From NCBI RefSeq assembly GCF_900100765.1, contig NZ_FNFO01000008.1, positions 62,001-126,000 of the forward strand: 64,000 nt of DNA. Direction: 5' to 3'. Positions 8,623 to 17,300 of the stretch are shown here, piece after piece (the first letter of the stretch is position 1; each line of letters starts with the position of its first letter). A model generated the notes under the pieces. The model made no database searches, was not told the DNA's origin, and saw only the letters and a list, made by a program, of their open reading frames with translations. This stretch comes from Catalinimonas alkaloidigena (GTDB lineage Bacteria > Bacteroidota > Bacteroidia > Cytophagales > Flexibacteraceae). The translations under genes were made by a program, and so were the position numbers.

Positions 8623-10464
8623 ATGATGCCACGCTTCGCCCCTTATCTTCTGTTGCTGCTGGTTTGCCTGCCTGCCGGGGCGCAGTCGACCCAGAAACCC
8701 GTGCTCCACGGACGCCACTGGATGGCCATTACGGGCAAACCGCTGGCAGCCACCGCCGGGGCTCTCACGTTCCAGAAGGGCGGCAACGCGGTCGATGCGG
8801 CCTGTGCCATGGTCGCCGCGACCTGCACGATGTGGGACGTATTGAGCTGGGGCGGCGAAACGCAGGCGCTGATCTACAATCCCCACACCGGGAAAGTGAT
8901 CGGCATCAACGCGCTGGGCGTCGCCCCGACGGGTGCCACGCCGGAGTTCTACCAATCGAAAAACATGGCCTTTCCGCCCGCCTACGGCCCACTGGCGGCC
9001 GTCACGCCGGGAACGCCGGGCGGCCTCCTGACCATGCTGGCCGAATACGGCACGTTGAGTTTGCAGGAAGTGTTGGCCCCCGCCATGCAACTCGCTGACG
9101 GCTATCCGATTGAGGCGCAAACCGCCAACGCCATTGAGCGGGGCAAAGACCAGATCAAGGAATGGCCCTACTCCAAAACCGTCTTTCTCCCCCACCTCGG
9201 CGAGGAACGCGAAGCGCCCGAAGCGGGCGAAATCTTCAAGCAGGCCGATCTGCGGGCGACGTTGCAAAAACTCGTGGACGCCGAACAACAGGCGCTGAAA
9301 AAAGGAAAAAGCCGGAAGGAGGCGATTTATGCGGCCTACGACCGCTTCTATAAAGGCGACATCGCGAAGGAAATTGCACGCAGCACGCAGGAACAGGGCG
9401 GGCTGATCACCACGAAAGACCTCGCCAACTGGCAAGTCAAAATCGAGGAACCGATGATGACGACCTACAAGGGCATCGACGTGTACAAATTGTCGCAGTG
9501 GACGCAGGGGCCGGTGCTGCTGCAAACCCTCAACATCCTGGAAAACTTCGACCTGAAAGGTATGGGCTACAACTCGGCGCAATACATCCACACGGTCTAC
9601 CAGGCGATGAACCTCGCGTTTGCCGATCGCGACTTTTACTACGGCGATCCGGCCTTTGCGCCCGAGGAGCCGATGCAGGGGCTGCTCTCTAAAGCCTACG
9701 CGAAAGAGCGTGCTCAACTAATCGACCCCGACCGGAACGATCCGAAAATCGGGCCGGGCGATCCGTACCCGTTCGAAGACAAGCAAAATCCGTACGCCGA
9801 CATCCTGAAAGAGCGCGGCCAGGCGATGCTTCAAACACCCCTTCCTTCAGGCATCGATGCCCCGTTTCTGGACGGATTTCTGCGCGGCACCACTTCCGTC
9901 GAAGCGGCCGATGCGGAAGGGTGGGTCGTGTCGATCACGCCGAGCGGCGGCTGGATTCCCGCCTGCATCGCCGGGAAAACGGGCGTCGGTCTGAGTCAGC
10001 GGATGCAGAGTTTCGACCTCGACGCCAAGCAAAATCCGTTCAACGTGCTGGAACCGGGCAAGCGCCCCCGCGTCACGCTGACGCCCAGCCTCGCCCTGAA
10101 AGACGGCAAGCCCTTTCTGTCGTTTGCGGTGCAGGGCGGCGACACGCAGGACCAGAATTTGCTGCAGTGCTTTCTGAATGTGGTGGAATTCGGCATGAAC
10201 GTACAGGAGGCGGTCGAGGCCGCTAACTTCAACAGCTACCAGATGCACTCGTCGTTCGACGATCACCCGATCAAACCGGGCGGCCTTACGCTCCACGACA
10301 GCACGCCCTTCTGGATTCGGAAGGAGTTACGCGAAAAAGGATACCAGCTCGATTACGACGACCGCACCTCCGGCCCGATCAACGCCATCTATTTCGACCG
10401 GGAACACAACAGCTTCTGGGGCGGCTCCAGCAACCACGGCGAGGATTACGGCATCGGGTGGTAG
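8623..10464 (+). CDS. Gamma-glutamyltransferase-fold Ntn hydrolase, atypical substrate site
   Basis: A 613-residue exported protein; signal peptide MMPRFAPYLLLLLVCLPAGAQ fixes the start at 8623 rather than further upstream. The whole GGT fold is present and the self-cleavage/catalytic Thr is kept (GTTSVEAAD, T423), so it should process into two subunits. However, residues that hold the gamma-glutamyl group in known GGTs are missing: the FRExAP motif reads NALGVAP (96-102) and the paired serines after GKRP read V484-T485. I infer an amide hydrolase or transferase on a different substrate. The gene stands alone. Confidence 0.85.
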   Translation: MMPRFAPYLLLLLVCLPAGAQSTQKPVLHGRHWMAITGKPLAATAGALTFQKGGNAVDAACAMVAATCTMWDVLSWGGETQALIYNPHTGKVIGINALGVAPTGATPEFYQSKNMAFPPAYGPLAAVTPGTPGGLLTMLAEYGTLSLQEVLAPAMQLADGYPIEAQTANAIERGKDQIKEWPYSKTVFLPHLGEEREAPEAGEIFKQADLRATLQKLVDAEQQALKKGKSRKEAIYAAYDRFYKGDIAKEIARSTQEQGGLITTKDLANWQVKIEEPMMTTYKGIDVYKLSQWTQGPVLLQTLNILENFDLKGMGYNSAQYIHTVYQAMNLAFADRDFYYGDPAFAPEEPMQGLLSKAYAKERAQLIDPDRNDPKIGPGDPYPFEDKQNPYADILKERGQAMLQTPLPSGIDAPFLDGFLRGTTSVEAADAEGWVVSITPSGGWIPACIAGKTGVGLSQRMQSFDLDAKQNPFNVLEPGKRPRVTLTPSLALKDGKPFLSFAVQGGDTQDQNLLQCFLNVVEFGMNVQEAVEAANFNSYQMHSSFDDHPIKPGGLTLHDSTPFWIRKELREKGYQLDYDDRTSGPINAIYFDREHNSFWGGSSNHGEDYGIGW

Positions 10465-10476
10465 CTCATGCCAGCG

Positions 10477-11013
10477 TTACCCTACGAAGGCCACGATGTA
10501 GTTTTCATGCACAGAGGCATCTTTAAAAATATCCCGGAGCGCACGAAAAGCTTCCTGTATGTCGGTTCTGTTGAATGCCAGATCGGACCGCTCGTTACGA
10601 TGCCATATGTTGTAGGGATATACACCCTGGCTGTTTAATTCATCTGGGTCGTAGGTGGCGAGAAATTCCGCTTCATTAATTTCCTTAACTACCTGCCAGA
10701 TGGCTTGAACTTTCTCAGGAGTTAAATAATTCACCGCGTCTTCGTGTACATACAAGAAATCGTCTGAATCCAAAAGGCTGATCATTTTCTGCTCATCTGG
10801 CATTCCTAATGAATCTGAGGGATAAAAAATCTCAAACATCAGATCACGGTCCTTTTCTGCCACAAACTTTTCCAATAAAAAGCGCAAGCCTTCGTGGTTT
10901 TTCTCAAAGACTTGATGCTGTATCGTCCGCTGCTCAGAAAAATCCCGGTGGTCTTTTCTTAGTCGATCAAACTCAACTTGATCGATCTCGTATAGTGTTG
11001 CGCTTTGTCCCAT
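10477..11013 (-). CDS. YfbM/DUF1877 family protein
   Basis: A 178-residue soluble protein. MGQSATLYEI at the N-terminus, the acidic helical middle, and the closing NRTDIQEAFRALRDIFKDA followed by ENYIVAFVG fit the YfbM-like DUF1877 family, a small alpha/beta protein of unknown function that is common in genomes as a stand-alone gene. Base composition is more AT-rich than the flanking genes, a possible sign of acquisition. It converges with the GGT-like gene, with only 12 nt between the stops. Confidence 0.75.
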   Translation of the reverse strand: MGQSATLYEIDQVEFDRLRKDHRDFSEQRTIQHQVFEKNHEGLRFLLEKFVAEKDRDLMFEIFYPSDSLGMPDEQKMISLLDSDDFLYVHEDAVNYLTPEKVQAIWQVVKEINEAEFLATYDPDELNSQGVYPYNIWHRNERSDLAFNRTDIQEAFRALRDIFKDASVHENYIVAFVG

Positions 11014-11114
11014 GTTTTTAGATATATGCCATGCAATCAGGTGTATCCAACTGCCTACCGACTTCCAGAAAAGTAGTAAAACGTTCTATTCTCATAAACC
11101 CCAACGGGATTCTC

Positions 11115-11122
11115 TACTTTTG
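11115..11122 (+). promoter_or_regulatory. Bacteroidota-type -7 box, leaderless promoter candidate
   Basis: TACTTTTG matches the TAnnTTTG consensus. It ends 5 nt before the ATG at 11128, so transcription should begin at or next to the start codon. No clear -33 TTG is seen. Confidence 0.5.
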
Positions 11123-11127
11123 CTGCG

Positions 11128-11751
11128 ATGAACCTGTTGCAACATTTCGGCCTGGGTTTCGGCATCAGCTTTCTGTTCTACCTGCCCTGCGGTAGCGTAA
11201 ACCTGATCACGGCCGACCTCGCCCTGCGGAAGGGCATGCGCCTAGCGATGTACCTGGCCACAGGAGCCACACTGGTGGAACTGGTGTACGCGCTACTGGC
11301 CCTGAACAGCAGTCGGTTTATCGACCGCTACCTGAAAGACAACGCGTACATTAACCTGGGCGTCGCCATTGCGCTGTTGGTGCTGGGCATCATTTTTCTT
11401 TCCCGCAAACCCAAACCCCGGCAAGACACGCAGGCTACCAAGCCGCAGGCGCCTCTGACCATGTTTACAGAAGGGCTTTTGCTCGGCGTGCTGAATCTGC
11501 CCGCGCTGCCGCTGTGGCTGTTCGTGGTTCGGTACCTCCAACAGAACCGCTGGGCGCAGTGGACCGCCCTGCACGAAACGATTTTTGTGGTGGGCATCGT
11601 GATTGCCCGTTTCCTGATTCTGCGGTTGTACGGCAAGTTGGGCATCGCTCTGGAACATCGCCTCAGCAACATTCAGGTCTGGAGCAACCGCGTCATCGGC
11701 GGAATTTTTCTGGCGCTGAGTGCTTACCAGGGCTACGCCTTCCTCTCCTGA
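11128..11751 (+). CDS. LysE-family translocator
   Basis: A 207-residue inner-membrane protein with about six helices. FYLPCGSVNLITADLALRKG is the LysE/RhtB signature (usually P-G-P-x-x near the first helix), followed by MYLATGATLVELVYALLAL and a second hydrophobic half from residue 110. The family exports amino acids and related small molecules; substrate is unknown. Bacteroidota versions of this size with PCGSVN in place of PGP are common. The basic linker RKPKPRQDTQATKPQA separates the halves. Confidence 0.8.
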   Translation: MNLLQHFGLGFGISFLFYLPCGSVNLITADLALRKGMRLAMYLATGATLVELVYALLALNSSRFIDRYLKDNAYINLGVAIALLVLGIIFLSRKPKPRQDTQATKPQAPLTMFTEGLLLGVLNLPALPLWLFVVRYLQQNRWAQWTALHETIFVVGIVIARFLILRLYGKLGIALEHRLSNIQVWSNRVIGGIFLALSAYQGYAFLS

Positions 11752-11756
11752 CCCCT

Positions 11757-11792
11757 AAAAAAAGCGCCCGAACCTGAATCGATCCGGGCGCT
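11757..11792. terminator. Bidirectional terminator between LysE-type and M13 genes
   Basis: Stem GCGCCCG / CGGGCGC with a 14-nt loop, flanked on the left by seven A. Read on the minus strand it ends in a T-run and terminates the M13 peptidase gene. On the plus strand it lacks a good T-run and would be weaker. Confidence 0.75.
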
Positions 11793-11817
11793 GCTGTAAC
11801 TTCTGTTTCGCTTGTGC

Positions 11818-13866
11818 TTACCAGATTTCGACGCGCACGCTGTCGTTGCGCATCATGGCGTCGGCCGGTGTGCAGCCCCACGCTTCATAAAACTCGGGCA
11901 GGTTGGCAAGCGGTCCGTTGGTCCGGTACATGCCCGGCGCGTGCGGATCGACTTTGATGAGTCGGGCGGCGGCCTGGTCGGTGATGTTCGTGCGCCAGAT
12001 TTGTGCCCAGCCCAGGAAGAACCGCTGTTCGGGCGTGAAGCCGTCGATCTTTTCAGGACGTTTGTTTTCCAGCGCTTTCTGTAGGGCGGCATAGGCAATC
12101 TTCAGGCCACCCAGGTCGGCAATGTTCTCGCCGAGGGTCAGTTCGCCGTTCACCGGAATGGTATCGACCATCGTATATTCCCCAAACTGGTTGACCATGC
12201 GCTGGGCGCGACCTTTGAACTGATCGGCGTCGGACGCCTGCCACCAATCGCGCAGGTTGCCCTGCGGATCGTACTGCCGTCCCTGATCGTCGAACCCGTG
12301 GGTCATCTCGTGGCCGATCACCGCGCCCATGCCGCCGTAGTTGACGGCATCGTCGGCTTTCGGGTCGAAGAACGGCGGCTGCAGAATGCCCGCCGGAAAC
12401 ACGATTTCGTTTTGCGACGGATTGTAGTACGCATTCACGGTCGGGGGCGTCATGTGCCACTCCTTCCGGTCAATGGGTTTCCCCAGCTTGTTCACGTTGC
12501 GGTTCCAGCCGAACACATTGGCGTTGAACTGGTTGCGTGCGTACGCATCGCGGGCGATGTCCAGGTCCGAATAATCGCGCCACTCGTCCGGATAGCCGAT
12601 TTTCGTGGCAAAAGCCTCCAGTTTTTCCAGGGCGGCCTGCTTGGTCTCATCACTCATCCAGGTCAGTTCGCCCAGCCGTTCGCGGAAAGCCTCCTGCAGG
12701 TTATGCACCATTTCCAGGGCTTTTTCTTTCGCTTCGGGCGAGAACGTCCGCTTCACGTATAGTTCGCCGAGCGCTTCGCCCAGGGCATCGTCGGTCGCAT
12801 TGGCGATCCGCTTCCAGCGGGGACGCATTTCCTGCGTGCCGTTCAGGGTTTTGCTGAAGAAGTCGAAATCTGCTTCCACAAACGCGTCGCTCAGCCACGG
12901 AGCCGCCGTGTTGAGCACCGTCCACTCCAGATACGCTTTCCAGTTGTCGAGCGACACCTGCGCCACGGCCCGGTTCAGCTCCGCCACAAAATCGGGTTGT
13001 CCCACGATCAGCGTATCGAAATCGGGTACGTTCATCGCCTGGAACATCGCCTTCCAATTAAGATTCGGCGCTTTCCGTTGCAATTCGTCCACCGACATTT
13101 TGTTGTAGGTCGCATACGGGTCGCGCAGCTTCACCCGCTCCATCGACGCCTTCGCCAGGCGCGTCTCCAGCGCCATAATTTGCTTGGCGTGTTGCAGCGC
13201 CTCGGCTTCCGGCTCACCGGCCAGCGTCATCATCCGTCCCAGGTGATCGACGTACTGATCGCGAATCTCCTGCGAGGGGGCATCGTCGCGCACATAGTAA
13301 TCGCGGTCGGGCAGGCCCAGTCCCCCTTGAATCAGGTTCGGAATGTACTGCGAGCTGATTTTGTCGTCCTGCGTCACGTAAAACCGGAATGCGGCGTTGA
13401 CGCCCAGCGGATGCAGTTCGGCAATGACCCGTTGCAGGTCGTCGCGGTTCTGGATCGAAGCGATTTTTTGCAGCTCCGGGCGCACCGGGTCCAGGCCCAG
13501 TTTGGCGATCTGCACGGTATCCATGCCGCTATGGTAAAAGTCGCCCACCTTCTGCTCTACGCTCCCTTTTTCCCAGTCGGTTTTGGCCGAAACGGAATCG
13601 AGGATTTCGCGCATGATGGCGTTGTTCTGCTCGAACAATTCATTGAAACTGCTCCACCGGCTTTCGGACGGCGGCACGGGATTGCGGTCGAGCCAGCCTC
13701 CGTTGGCAAACCGATAGAAATTGTCGCAGGGCGCCACCGTCGTATCCAGGTTCGTCGGATCGATGCCACGAATGGCCGTCTCTTCCGTCGTGTCCTGGGG
13801 CTGCTCCGACGTACAGGAAGCCGCCAACAGCACCGCCGACGTGAGTACACAAAACTTTTTCAACAT
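11818..13866 (-). CDS. M13-family zinc metallopeptidase lipoprotein
   Basis: A 682-residue lipoprotein (signal MLKKFCVLTSAVLLAASC). The start at 13866 gives a clean signal peptide; a longer frame reaching 13977 adds an implausible basic leader. The N-terminal M13 domain runs to about residue 430 and the catalytic domain carries HEMTH (H519, E520, H523) with the third zinc ligand in ENIAD (E580). NAYYNPSQNEIVFPAGILQPPF is the substrate-binding signature of neprilysin/PepO peptidases. It should degrade oligopeptides in the periplasm. A TATTTTTG box 26 nt upstream supports the start. Confidence 0.95.
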   Translation of the reverse strand: MLKKFCVLTSAVLLAASCTSEQPQDTTEETAIRGIDPTNLDTTVAPCDNFYRFANGGWLDRNPVPPSESRWSSFNELFEQNNAIMREILDSVSAKTDWEKGSVEQKVGDFYHSGMDTVQIAKLGLDPVRPELQKIASIQNRDDLQRVIAELHPLGVNAAFRFYVTQDDKISSQYIPNLIQGGLGLPDRDYYVRDDAPSQEIRDQYVDHLGRMMTLAGEPEAEALQHAKQIMALETRLAKASMERVKLRDPYATYNKMSVDELQRKAPNLNWKAMFQAMNVPDFDTLIVGQPDFVAELNRAVAQVSLDNWKAYLEWTVLNTAAPWLSDAFVEADFDFFSKTLNGTQEMRPRWKRIANATDDALGEALGELYVKRTFSPEAKEKALEMVHNLQEAFRERLGELTWMSDETKQAALEKLEAFATKIGYPDEWRDYSDLDIARDAYARNQFNANVFGWNRNVNKLGKPIDRKEWHMTPPTVNAYYNPSQNEIVFPAGILQPPFFDPKADDAVNYGGMGAVIGHEMTHGFDDQGRQYDPQGNLRDWWQASDADQFKGRAQRMVNQFGEYTMVDTIPVNGELTLGENIADLGGLKIAYAALQKALENKRPEKIDGFTPEQRFFLGWAQIWRTNITDQAAARLIKVDPHAPGMYRTNGPLANLPEFYEAWGCTPADAMMRNDSVRVEIW

Positions 13867-14307
13867 GATCAAAAAATGAATGAGATGATCAACAAAAATA
13901 GGCAATGCAGAAGAGGAATGCCGCCTATCTCCGTAATTTCCGCGATTCCGATTGAGTTTTCCTTTGATGCGGCGCACGAACGGCCTTCACTTCTGAAGCT
14001 ACAAAAGCATGATGCATTCTCTAACTGCTTTACTTACGCCAGTGTTTACACCCTTCGCTAAAATTTGGGTAAGCGGTCAGGACATGCCCCACTTGTCCGA
14101 GTACGGTCAAAAAGAATATCGCACGCAACTTATGGTCGCATCGCAGGGAAGTTTACCGCAACTGCCGCTTTCTTTGATGAGTTGTCATCTCGCAGGGATC
14201 TCCCTACACGTAAAGCAAAACTGCCGTGCATGAGAGAAGATCCTTCCAGGATGACAGAGGGCAAGCTTCCTCACGTCCGTTTGGTCTAACAGATCGCCTT
14301 CCCGCGC
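13867..14307. other. Intergenic region between M13 peptidase and alpha-2-macroglobulin
   Basis: About 440 nt without a credible gene. The right half of it, next to the M13 start, has the promoter box; the rest (14040-14290) holds only short imperfect repeats such as ATCCTTCCAGGAT and may be decayed sequence. Confidence 0.5.
13893..13900 (-). promoter_or_regulatory. -7 box of the M13 peptidase gene
   Basis: Minus-strand TATTTTTG fits TAnnTTTG and ends 26 nt before the ATG, predicting a leader of about 20 nt. No clear -33 TTG. Confidence 0.45.
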
Positions 14308-17300
14308 CTACTCCGTGACCTGGACGGTGCCGGCGCCGTGGTAAGAATGGTACTCACCTTTGTACATCGCGTCGGCACTGACCGGACCGACCCGGAACGT
14401 GCCCGGTGAGACGGCCCGCACCATGTAATAGTAGTTCTGTACCGAACCGGTGGCGGCGGTGAACAGGTTAAGGCGGTCGTCGCGGATGTCAAAATAGTCC
14501 GGCGTAGCGGCTCCTTTGATCCACGGCAGGCTGGCCTCTTCGCTGAGGCGCGGGTTCTCGATCTCGAAGCCGGCGGGCAATAGGTCGGCGATGACCACGT
14601 TGTCCACGCGGGAACCGTCGAGGGTGTTCAGGGATAGTTTCACCACGATCAGGTCGTTTTGCTGCACCGTGTTGTTCGTGATTGGATTGCCTTTTCGGTC
14701 ATAATACGTTCGGCGCACCTTCAGCACTTCGTCTTCTTCCGTCACCGTGCCGCTGGCCGGGATGCCCTCCTGTTCTGCGAAGTAGTAGACGGAGCCGGAA
14801 CCGCCCGTTTGGATGGAGACGTTTTTCCCTTCTAGTCCTTTCGTCACCAGCACTTCGTTGCCCTTGAGCTCTGCCAGCTTCTGCGAACCGGCCCGAATCT
14901 CGGCCGTTGGATTGCCTTTCTGGTTCTCGCGCGCCAGTTTGCCGAGGGCCAGCAATGAGAAGGCGTTTTCCTGCGTGTTCACGTAACGCGCTTCTTTCAG
15001 TTGCGTGGACAGTTGCCGCGCCAACGGGGCCACCTGCGGATGGTTCGGATCGACTTCCAGCAAGGCATTCAGCGCGACGGCCTGGTCGCGGAGGTAGGAG
15101 TAGAAACTGCCGCCCGTCACACTCACCGAACGCTCGCCGCTGAAGTCTTTCGGCAGGATCGTTCGGTACGAACCGACATCGCCCGCCAACTGATACGCCG
15201 CCGCCAGCAGGTAGCGCGAGTCGATGGCGAGTTGCGCGGTCTGCGCCTTGTAATGGTTCATGGTCGCGATGTCCGGTTGCCCGGCCAGCGCCAGCACGTA
15301 GAGGCTGTAGGCCGCTTCTTTCGGCACGATGGTCTTGTCGCGGATCACGCCGCCCGCGTCGTAGTAGCGGTAGGTGACCTGTTCTTTTTCTTTCACTTTG
15401 GCGCTCAGGTAGCCGTAGATCCGCTCCAGCACCCGATCGCTCACGTCGAATCCGGCCTTTTGCGCTTCGCGGAGGAAGTGCGCCCCGTAGGCCGTTACCC
15501 ACCAGTTCTCGCTACTTCCGGGCCAGTACACCAGCGCGCCGTTGTAAGTCTGCAACGTGTAGAGTTTGCGGATGGCGGTCTGCACGTGGTAGTCGGGGTT
15601 GTCGCGAATCATGCGCGGGTTTTGCAGCGTCTTGGATAAGTCGCGGAAGTAGAGTTGCGCAAACGCGACGGAAATGGTCTGCTCCGCGCAGCCGTATGGG
15701 TACTGCAACAGTTCGTTCAGGTTGTCGGTAAATTCCACAATGGGCGAGCGGCTCACCAACAACCGTTGCTGCGCCGTGCCTTCCATCCACTGACCGGGGA
15801 AATTCACGTTCTGCGTACCGCCCGCCTGAATCTGACCGGCTTCGCTCTGCTTGGTTAGCGTCACCGCCGGACGCACCGGCAATTCGATTTCTTCCGTAAA
15901 GGCTTCGCCCATCCCGTTGGCAGACAGTTTGACGGTCGTGGTACCCAGCGCCTGCGCGGCTTTCAGCCGGAACCGGGCCTGCCTTTCGCTGTTCGCCGGA
16001 ATGGAAACGCTTTGCGACGTTTCTCCCGTGACGGAAGAAGCGCCCGTGGCCGCCAGGGTCGCCTTCACGCTTGCCGTTTGGTTGGTCGTGTTGGTCAGGG
16101 TGACGGGCACTTCGATTTCGTCGTTCGGACTGAGGAAACGGGGCAGGGCCGTGCTCAGTACGAGCGGATCGGCGACCTTCATATGGGCATCGGCCGCGCC
16201 GAACGCATCGTCGTGGTAAGCCACGGCCATCACGCGCAGATCGCCCGAAAACTGCGGAATTTCGATGTTGAATTTGGCTTCGCCTTTGCCGTCGGTGGTC
16301 AGCACGCCGCTCCAGAACGACACCAGCTTCGTGCGTCGGTTCGGCAGCGGGTTCACCCGGCGGTCCAGGTCGTAGCCGTCGCCTCCGAAGCTACTTGTGG
16401 ACGGCATCAGGTCGGGAAACAGTCGGGCGTAGGCGTCAAAGCCTTTTACTTCCAGGGCGCGCTTCTGGTAGAAATAGCCGTGCGGATCGGGCGTCTGGTA
16501 GCCTTTCACCTGCAAAATGCCTTCGTCCACGACCGCCACCGTCATCTTCACCCCCGAGCCCGCATTCGCTTTGACCAGAATCTCCTGGGTGGTTTTGCTC
16601 CGGCTTTTTTCCGGAATCTTGATCTCCAGCGGAATGCGCGACGTGGGTTTCTCGACCTTCAGCGGCAGGAAGCCGTGCGCGACGGTCAGCGGCACCTGTG
16701 TTTGAGCGCCGGCCGGATCGAGCGGGCGGAACAAGGTCGCCGTGATGTAAATGTTGGGCAGGAAGCGGTCGGTGATCGGCAGCGTCAGCCGGGCCGAACG
16801 TTTGTCGGTCGTGAGGTAATGGTGTTCGTAGACTTCGCCCCGCTCCACGGTGACGAGCAGCTTTCCGGCGAAGGGCGTTTTGAAGATCAGTTCGGCCTGA
16901 TCGCCGCTGCGGTACGTTTCCTGGCTGGCTTCGATGATGATCTGTCCATCGCGGTCCACTTCGAACGACGAGTTGGCCGTGTAGCCCATGCCGTACGCGT
17001 AGAATTCGCGCGCCACGTAGCGCCGCTGGTTTTTCGGTTGACTCGGATGCAGCACGCGGATTTCGTATTCACCCGATTCGACGGGCGTAAAGGTGTAAGC
17101 CGCGTTGTTGCCCGTCACGCGGAAGCGCTTTTCTTCCAGCACCCGCTCTTTTTTCTGCGAGACGTAGCTGTAGCGACTTCCTCCCCGCTTCTCGACCACG
17201 GTCTGCCATTCGTACTTGATGACCTGTACCACCGCATCGGCATCCAGCGCTTTTCCATCGGGATTCACCGCTACGAGCGGCATCCGCACCGGACGGCGCA

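Noticed and set aside
8524-9717. Open frame (397 aa) on the minus strand inside the GGT-like gene
   Set aside because: Antisense shadow; no protein family features.
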